NCBI GenBank assembly: GCA_023374025.1
Contig: SIJG01000001.1
Coordinates: 1,797,787-1,861,786 of the forward strand
Length of the DNA: 64,000 nt
DNA from: Heterodera schachtii
Lineage: Eukaryota; Nematoda; Chromadorea; Rhabditida; Heteroderidae
Direction of reading: 5' to 3'
The notes beneath the pieces are model-generated. The model searched no databases, had not been told where the DNA came from, and saw nothing but the letters and a program-made list of their open reading frames with translations. The position numbers were made by a program, and so were the translations under genes. Of the stretch, positions 57,385 to 64,000 are shown piece by piece. Positions within the stretch are counted from its first letter, which is position 1. Every line of letters starts with the position of its first letter.

Positions 57385-58223
57385 TCAACTGATGCGCTTG
57401 AGCAATTTCTTGGTCCACATTTGGCTGTCGTGAAACACTTCCATGTAGCACTGGCACATGCCACGGAATTCGTCCTCGATTTCGTTGAAGTTGGTCTTCC
57501 GCAATTTGGTCGTCTCTTCCGATTTGCACAAATTTGTGTAGCGTCCCCATTCGTTGAAAGTGTCGCCAAAGCCCTCGAACTGTTCTTAAATGGGAAACAA
57601 AACATTTCTTTTTTTGCATCTTTCACCATTCCATTACCGATCAATTCGTATGTTTTGTGCACTTCGTGGCCACACTGGCGACATTTGTACTTCACCTGCA
57701 GCGCGGTGTGTGTCAGTTCTGTAAAGATTTAAAAAAGAATTACAAGCAAAAAGTTAGGTTGCAAAAATAAAGCGGTTCGAAAACAGCAGCAAATTTTGTT
57801 GACAAAACCCACGCACAAGGAAGGTACCCCGACGGCGATTTTCGTAACGCGAAGATTGCATCCGTTCATTTTGTTGCACACGACCTTAAAAGGGAAGAAA
57901 AATTGCATTAGAGGAAAACAGGCAAAAGAGAGACCATTAATAAGATGGGGCAAAAGCGGACCGACCGAATTTTGGGATTAAATAATTCGAAATCCGAATG
58001 ATTTCAATTGCTTTTTAGTTGACTATGGAGTTGGTCGGTCCGCATTTACTTCACATCAAACAACACAAAATGTGACCGCTTTTCCCACCTTTTTGCATTC
58101 GCCGGCGTACAGCTGCGCCTCGGGGCAGGAACAACGATTTTCGGACTCAAATTTGCCTTCTTTTCGAGGATTCTTATAATAGGCATGTGCATAATAAGAA
58201 TGCATTCCGCCGGGCGTAGTCAT
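57385..58223 (-). CDS. Small Cys-containing protein of unknown function
   Basis: Four exons: 58223-58089, 57884-57809, 57718-57627, 57579-57385, joining in phase to 165 residues. It begins MTTPGGMHSYYAHAYYKNPR, then FESENRCSCPEAQLYAGECK, a Cys-spaced VVCNKMNGCNLR, the CRQCGHEVHKTYEL motif (possible zinc ribbon half or disulphide pair), and an acidic/basic helical tail ending MWTKKLLKRIS. No signal peptide or membrane segment. It is the intact paralogue of the gene at 43543-44234. The donor of the second exon was chosen by phase (57808) and is the least certain. Function not recognised. Confidence 0.72.
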
Positions 58224-59090
58224 TTTGGGTTAGAATGTTGGGTTAGCGTTATTAAAGGAATATTTCTTTGTAAAGGCAATGAATTAGTATAAAGAGGTAG
58301 GTAACTTTCCTGTAAATTTGAGTTTTTTTTTTGTCAGGGTCACTTCAAATTCCACTGAAATTTTCATTCGGTTTCCATTGAAAATTGGAAAAGCATGCGA
58401 AAGGACAAAAACATTTGAAAAGGACGGTAACAAAATTATATAAAGTATAAGTTCAATAAAAAGCAAAGAATGAATGAATGAGAATGCATTTGAAAATATT
58501 ACCTTTTTATAGAGTCCGATTTGTTAGTTGACAGCCTTTTTCATCAGAATTTGATAGTGTTTGAGTTGAATTTTAAATTGGAGTCCGTTTTTCCCATCAT
58601 TCTCCTACTTCATTCTTTATTCATATCGAAATTTGTTCTGCCCTCCTCTCTATCTTGCGTGGGACGCGACTGTGATCCGCGCAGCTTTTTTTCCCGCGAT
58701 TCGTGACGCAGTAAATTGAGTCCGCGACTCGCGAGATTTTTTTGCGAGATTCGCGAGCGCGATAAATTGAATCCGCGACTGTGGGATTTTTCTGTACAAA
58801 CTCATTTTGGCGACAACACTTTTGCCAAATTAAGGCATATGTGTGGAAACACCAGCTGGGTTTGTTTGAGTTTTTAGATAATTAAGACAAAAGCTTTTGA
58901 ATCCTCAATCAAATGAGAAATTTTTTTGTGAAATTTGAATCAATTTGCTAAAGCTTTCTCCTATGGCTCCTTTGATAATTTCAATGATTCTGTCCAAAAA
59001 GCTAATTTCGCAATTTATTTTAAGATATGAGTTTTTGAAAATTTATAGAAATTTCTTATGAAACTGTTGAAAAATGAAAAGGACTAAAAC
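58224..59090. other. Intergenic DNA, part of a local duplication
   Basis: The segment 58330-58450 (GAAATTTTCATTCGGTTTCC...) recurs at 60935-61040, and 58800-58945 recurs in worn form at 60740-60895. CGCGAC/GCGAGATT words at 58660-58800 resemble foldback arms. No gene. Confidence 0.6.
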
Positions 59091-59755
59091 CAGGGCTCGC
59101 AGATCTGAGGATTTATCCTCATTTTGTGGCTTTTTGATAGGTCAATGAGGATTTTTTTGGAAAATGAGGATTTGAGGATTTTTGTGGCTTTTTGAGAAAT
59201 TTTGAGGATTTTTGAGGCTTTTTGGGAAAATCCTCAGAATCTTTTAAATTTGATAAATTGGCATAATGTTTGGCAATTTAAAGAATTTTTTTAATGAAAA
59301 TATGCTAAAAATATGGTCAAAATTCTTAATTTTTCCCCCGGCGGCGCCTATCGGCACCGCCGGACCGTAAAAATCCTTAATTTACAAGCAAAAATTTGCT
59401 CAAAATCGCAAAATTTGGTCATTTTTCGGACAAAATCTGTTAACAAATCGCATTGAAAATTACAAAAATTTTTCCCGGCGGCGCCTATCGGCACCGCCGG
59501 CCCCCCTTGCGCCCCAAAGGTTTTTTGAAAAAGCGCCGAAAAAAATCAACTTCGATTTTTCATGCTCAGAATCTCACAAAATGCTTATTTCAAACAAAAA
59601 ATTGCTCAAATTGATCATGGACAATCAGAAATATAACATTTGAACATTTTAAATGTGTTTTGAATAAATTTTGTAAAAATGAGGCTTTTTGACCCAAAAT
59701 GAGGTTTTTTTGCCTGCCAAATGAGGCTTTTGAAAATTTTCATCTGCGAGCCCTG
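59091..59755 (-). mobile_element. TIR element, CAGGGCTGCCAGAT family, copy B
   Basis: 665 bp flanked by ACTAAAAC (59083-59090 and 59756-59763). Opposite orientation to the copy at 7012-7654, with the same CCTCAAAAATCC / AAGCCTCATTTT arms and two GC hairpins (59337-59363, 59475-59500). It lies just upstream of the partial TGF-beta copy, probably in former intron sequence. Confidence 0.92.
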
Positions 59756-59863
59756 ACTAAAACTAATCCCGTCCGCATTTTTCCTTGGGATTTTAGGGCT
59801 TTTTTGCTTATACTCTCGTTAAATTTATTGTGGGCAAATATTTTTTTGTACCTTAAATTGCAG

Positions 59864-60438
59864 TTCCATCGCTACCGTAAATCGCTGGATGAACGACAGC
59901 TGAACCGCTTCATTCACATTCACCGACCTGATTTGATCGTCTACACAGAGGAATTTGGAGGGACTGCTAATGGCAAATTTGCAGGAAGGCGTGCAAAGCG
60001 CGACATTCGCGCAACACTGATCACTGAATACGGTAGGCACTACTGTATGGTTCTTGATAATTTTTAAATCTAACAAAATCACTATTATATTTTACCAGGC
60101 AAATTAAAAAATATTTAAAAATGGTATTTATAGAACACAAGCGCAACAACATGGCTGCCCTCAAAAAAGTGGTCAACGACCCTTTTTACGACAAAGCCCG
60201 CGCAGTTTGGCGCAATTGGCGACCAACAACAACACCCGAAACGTCAACAGCAACGACATCAGCAACAATACGCCAACAACAACAATGCCAAAAACTACGA
60301 CAAAGCCAACCAACAAAAAAACAAAGTTTGGAGGGGCCGATCGGAAGAAGAAACCAAAGCGCCATGTCAAGCCAAAGCGCCATGTCTTTTTGTGAGTTTG
60401 GCCGACAAATTTCAACCGAAGGACTAGTTAGGAAATAA
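59864..60438 (+). pseudogene. Partial duplicate of TGF-beta gene middle exons
   Basis: Exon 59864-60032 reads FHRYRKSLDERQLNRFIHIH and keeps the RRAKRDIRATL cleavage-site segment; it is nearly identical to the TGF-beta exon 53943-54138 and has a similar preceding intron. The next exon starts at 60134 (EHKRNNMAALKKVVNDPFYD, VWRNWRPTTT) and runs through a Gln/Thr/Ser-rich stretch to a stop at 60438. Neither a signal-peptide exon upstream nor a cystine-knot exon downstream is visible. It may be a decayed copy, or supply exons to a short transcript like the 38-kb gene. Confidence 0.65.
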
Positions 60439-60515
60439 TTCGTTTTGAAATTACCGACGCATTGGGAAGAAATATTATTAATTAATCAATCATTGTTTGG
60501 GAATTCAACTGGCAA

Positions 60516-60814
60516 TTTGAAAAAGGAAGCGAATGGACGCGCTCAAAAAAGTGGTCAAGGACCCTTTTTATGATGATGTGCGCACATTTTGGCCCAATTG
60601 GAGGCCGTCAACAACATCAGCAACAACGCCAACAACAACATCAGCAACAACAACGACAACAAGAACAACGACAAAGACAACAGCAAACAAGCAAATTTGC
60701 CTAAGGCACATGCAGCTTTGCCATTGCCTCAACTTTTGTTGTCCGCCACCCTTATGCCATTTTTGGCATTTGTTTGGAAGCACCAGAGGGGTTTGTTTAT
60801 ATATATATAGATAA
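60516..60814 (+). pseudogene. Second tandem copy of the KRNNM-type exon
   Basis: Reads KRMDALKKVVKDPFYDDVRT then FWPNWRPSTTSATTPTTT with Thr/Asn-rich low complexity. It follows the copy at 60134 by about 390 bp and ends in TATATATA-rich sequence. No flanking exons of its own. Confidence 0.5.
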
Positions 60815-61096
60815 TTTGGACAAAATGTTTTTTGAATCCTCTTCAATCAAAAAATAAATTTTTTTGGAAAATTTCAATCAAATTTGCTAAAATTGCAACA
60901 AAAATATTTTTGTTCTAATTTTGAGTTATTTTTGTTAGGGCCACTAAATTTCACTGAAATTTTCATTCGGTTTCCATTGAAAATGGAAAAGAACAAAAGC
61001 CTTTAAAAAGGACGGTATCAAAATTATATGATTTATTTAATGATTTTTGAATTAAAATTTTGAATTGAAATCCGGCAGTGTCCCGTACCTCTTTAT
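60815..61096. other. Duplicated intergenic sequence
   Basis: 60935-61040 repeats 58330-58450 in the same orientation. It probably includes the promoter of the next gene. Confidence 0.55.
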
Positions 61097-62445
61097 ATGG
61101 CCAATGTTTTCCGCGTGTCCTTTGTTTTGTGTCATTTTGTGTATTTAAGCAATGCTTTGCCACTGCCCCTGCCATTCGTGCGTTTGTTATTTGTTGTAAT
61201 GATCCCTTTCACTTTGCTCTCCCTTCAATTGTTCGTCATTATCGTTGCTTCTGTGCTCACATTCGTCACCCAATGCTGTGCTTGTTGTAAGAAAAAGGTG
61301 AATAAATGATTCATTCATTAGCAAATGATTTATTTACCTAATTCGTTTTTTATTGACAGAAAAAGCCACTGACAACAAACTTCGTTGATCGTAAGTGCTG
61401 TTTACTCAAGTGTTTTGTGTTTCCGAACAGCTCCAAAACCTTTACATTTTCAGCAGCCGATTCGCGCTATTCGACGCTTGCCGATATAAACAAGGAAATT
61501 TTCGTTCAAAAAACCCCATCGCAGCAACAGCGGTCACAAGCTGTAACCCATGGACCTTATTGTATGTCGGAGTGTTTTGTTTGCTTTTTTGAAATGGCAA
61601 TAATTGCGTCTTGGTTTCAGCGAGTGCGACGCCCGTAAAGCCGGCACTTTCGGACGAGTACAAATTCTTGCCGACATTGCGCGTGGACCCGCCCGCTTTT
61701 CCAGCTCAAGCCGCACCACCAACTTCTGTATTGGCCTCACCGACCATCTCGGCAAAATCGACCGCTCCAGCAAAACCGACAATCTCAGCAAAACCGACCA
61801 CCTCAACTAAACGGCCCACTTCAGCAGCACCGGCACCGACAACAGCGGCAAAAATGATCACTTCAACAAAACCGACCACTTCAGCACCATCGGACTCACC
61901 GAGTGCCTCAGGAAAATCGTCCACTTCAGCAGCACCGAAGGACATGGCTTCGTCGATGAGTGCGCCAATCATTGCAGAGGCAACGGGTGTGGTTTTGAGC
62001 AATTCTTCTTCCAGATTTCAGTTCTAAATTCACAATGTTAGCATCCATTCATCTTTTTCTTTCCTTTTCAGCAGCCGACTCGGGATACTCACAAATGGAT
62101 CAATTTGGTCAGGACATGTCCATTCGAGTGCTAACGCCGGAGGAGGCGAAGAACAGAAGTGAGAGAGTGCGGAAGGAAAAGCATTGCATTGACTCTAATC
62201 ACTAATTTCAGCGCCAGAGACGGGCCAATCCATCTTGATTTTTGTGCCGGTCAGCAGCAGCAGCAGTAAGAAGGGGGACAAGCGCCGCTGAGATCGTCGA
62301 CGGTCAGTCAAACAAACGAATAAATTTGTTTTTCAATGTTTATTTGTTCTTTTTTCAGCACTCGATCGGATGGATTATTTGTGTGATTCTGTTGGCCATT
62401 GGACCGTTAATTTACCCTTTGAAAGCGTTCGCTGTGTTCAGATGA
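61097..62445 (+). CDS. Membrane protein with Ala/Ser/Thr/Pro-rich repeat region, unknown function
   Basis: Exons 61097-61297, 61360-61390, 61454-61561, 61621-61986, 62072-62158, 62212-62249 and 62359-62445 join in phase to about 305 residues. The N-terminus is strongly hydrophobic (about residues 24-58) and ends with CCACCKKK, a likely membrane-edge, possibly palmitoylated Cys cluster. ADSRYSTLADIN and ADSGYSQMDQFG are related segments at the starts of exons 3 and 5. Exon 4 is low-complexity (SAKPTTSTK-like repeats). The last exon encodes a second membrane span (SIGWIICVILLAIGPLIYPL). If the intron at 62250 is retained, the protein instead ends in SSSSSKKGDKRR with a stop at 62289, so two C-termini are possible. 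An AATAAAAAA signal lies near 62593. No family recognised. Confidence 0.68.
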
Positions 62446-63372
62446 AATGTGACTTTCGATAACCTCTGTTTGTCATGTGATTGCTGTCTTATTATTCCCA
62501 CTATTTCTGTCCCCTTAATTATGTTCTTGTCATTGTCATTTGATTGTATGTATTATTTACATGAAATGTCATTGCATATAAATATGTACAAATAATAAAA
62601 AATGCACTTGAAAATTTCGAATTTTTGTTAAAATTCGAGTTAGAAATTATGGTTGGCAGAAGTAAACATCAAATGCCAACCATCGGATCGCGGTCGCGCT
62701 CCACCGTTTTGTATACGAAAAATGCCAAAATATTTAAATAAATATTTGCGAAATGCACTTTTCGTACTTCGTCATAGCACCATTTTGAACGGCCAAATGG
62801 ATTCTGCCCAGCATGCTTTTCCACTATAGCTTTTTTATTTGTTATCCAAATCCATTAATCATGGTATCATTCGAAAATGTTTTGGAGGTCTCTGTTCAGG
62901 TTTTATTATTTACTACATATTTACGCTGACTAAACTTCGAAAAGTTGTAATATTAGAACAAAACACGAAAATTATTCTCGAAAAACCGATTTTTTATTAT
63001 TCGGCGTGCCTATCCCAAAAAAAAACTAACAGATTTTGTCTTTTGTGCCAATTTTTTAAAGAAAAATAAGGATTTTTAAGGTAAAAATTTTGGATTTTAA
63101 AAGAATTTCGCTGAAGAAATTTCAAATTTGTTCAAATTTTAAAATTTTTCCTCTTCCCCTTCGCTGACACCTCTCCCGCCCACCTCGTTCACTCTAAAAA
63201 AAAAAAAGAATTGGGTCCCCCCGTCCCCCCATTTACATATTTTTCTTCGGGTCATCAACGGGCACCTTAACTGTAAAAGTGCCAAGATATCATTAAAAAG
63301 AGGAATTTCTGGTCATTTAAAGATTATACGAATTCCTTATAAAATTCAATTACGCATTTGTCAGCAACTGAA
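62446..63372. other. Intergenic DNA with foldback-interior remnant
   Basis: 62805-62880 (CAGCATGCTTTTCCACTATAGC, ATCCAAATCC, GGTATCATTCGAAA) matches the interior of the 56.6-kb foldback. Otherwise no feature. Confidence 0.55.
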
Positions 63373-64000
63373 ATGTCAGCGGCGGGTGCTCATCCCCACA
63401 AAAGTGTTGATGAGAAGGCACTCGAACTGTTCACTGACTTAAACAAGCGTTGTGCCGAATTGCAAAGAATTTTTGGTCTGTCTGTAGGCTTTAAAATTAA
63501 TAATGAAGACTAATTGCATCATTTTTAAAATAGCCGTGGAAAAGTGTCAGCCAATGCCGGTGCCATCAAAGGCGGCTGCTGACGAATGCCGCCCACCTGG
63601 CCCAGAGAACATCCCACTCCCGACCCAATTCCGCAGTTTTGTGGTAAAAAAAAAAACTGATTCACCTGTTCTTTTTAGTATTGACATTTTAATCCAATCC
63701 ATACTAATATTTCCAACTCCAGCAAATAATCAAAAAAATCATATAAATTAAAGCAACAATTTGATGATTGAAAAAAGCTTTGTAATTCTGTTCCAAATTT
63801 TAATTAATTTTTTTTTTTTGCCCAATCATTTCCAAGTTATTCCTTTTCAATTATACCGACCTTCCTCAAATACGGATAGAAAACTAGAAGAGATAAGGGC
63901 CCGGTCGGGATTTTCGGGTTCCTGTCCCGAGTGCTGATCCCGAAAAATTGAAGTCGGGATCTCGCTCCTCGACATTTTCTCGAGATATTATCATTTTCTT
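63373..64000 (+). CDS. 5' part of an unrecognised gene (runs toward window end)
   Basis: Exon 1 63373-63475 (MSAAGAHPHKSVDEKALELF, LNKRCAELQRIF) joins in phase 1 to exon 2 63534-63643 (VEKCQPMPVPSKAAADECRP, LPTQFRSFV), which is followed by a GTAAAA donor. No later exon is visible before the end, where a CCCGGTCGGGATT-type repeat arm starts (about 63898). No signal peptide and no family recognised. The short helical N-terminus and Pro-rich segment are all that can be said. Confidence 0.5.
63895..64000. mobile_element. Arm of a CGGGATT-word TIR element, cut by window end
   Basis: GGGCCCGGTCGGGATTTTCG followed by TCCCGA and GTCGGGAT words, like the arms of the 50025 and 35.2-kb elements. The other end is outside. 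Confidence 0.6.

Overview
This is eukaryotic DNA and almost certainly comes from a nematode. The genes are split by many short introns (about 47-60 bp up to 1.5 kb). The recognisable families fit a nematode: a CYP2-clan-like cytochrome P450, a GT14 core-2/I-branching glycosyltransferase, a nematode-type serpentine receptor (Srg-like) and a TGF-beta ligand. Intergenic DNA is AT-rich and crowded with repeats. A tylenchid (plant-parasitic) nematode would fit, but nothing in the sequence fixes the genus. No bacterial operon, CRISPR array, rRNA gene or convincing intact tRNA gene was seen.

Layout. 168-4687 (+): cytochrome P450 lacking its first exon(s); its last large intron holds a 1.18-kb transposon that splits the haem-binding loop. 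4688-11934: nested non-autonomous repeats. 11935-17104: an intact Ty3/gypsy LTR retrotransposon on the minus strand, with identical 235-bp LTRs, a 5-bp target duplication and one 1416-residue Gag-Pol frame. 17105-19335: more terminal-inverted-repeat (TIR) elements. 19336-22960 (+): GT14 glycosyltransferase, six exons. 23043-28400: foldback and MITE-like elements. 29199-32745 (+): a very AT-rich, lysine/glutamate-rich coiled-coil gene with partial copies on both sides. 35769-37070 (+): Srg-like receptor. 37979-38603 (-): a small secreted-protein gene clearly derived from the TGF-beta gene. 38964-42873: giant palindromes and nested TIR elements. 43543-44234 (-) and 57385-58223 (-): two paralogous small Cys-containing genes, the first with an apparent frameshift. 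51410-55572 (+): TGF-beta ligand. 59864-60438 and about 60516-60810 (+): partial copies of its middle exons. 61097-62445 (+): a membrane protein with an Ala/Ser/Thr/Pro-rich centre. From 63373 (+): the 5' end of an unrecognised gene.

Two themes stand out. First, the TGF-beta locus has shed fragments. One fragment (38 kb) keeps the signal peptide, a dibasic site and the segment that precedes the cystine knot, and could make a 101-residue secreted peptide. Second, the many TIR elements look unrelated at their ends, but most have 8-bp target duplications, arms built from short tandem words, and a shared core carrying a GC-rich hairpin near CCGGCGGTGCCGATAGGCGC. At least 14 copies of the hairpin occur in at least seven TIR families, and several elements carry tRNA-like A and B boxes.

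Three otherwise well-conserved coding exons (in the Srg-like gene, the coiled-coil gene and one Cys gene) contain single-base frame breaks. Whether these are true lesions or assembly indels cannot be told from the sequence alone. All exon boundaries below were read by eye from GT/GC-AG signals, phase continuity and family resemblance.
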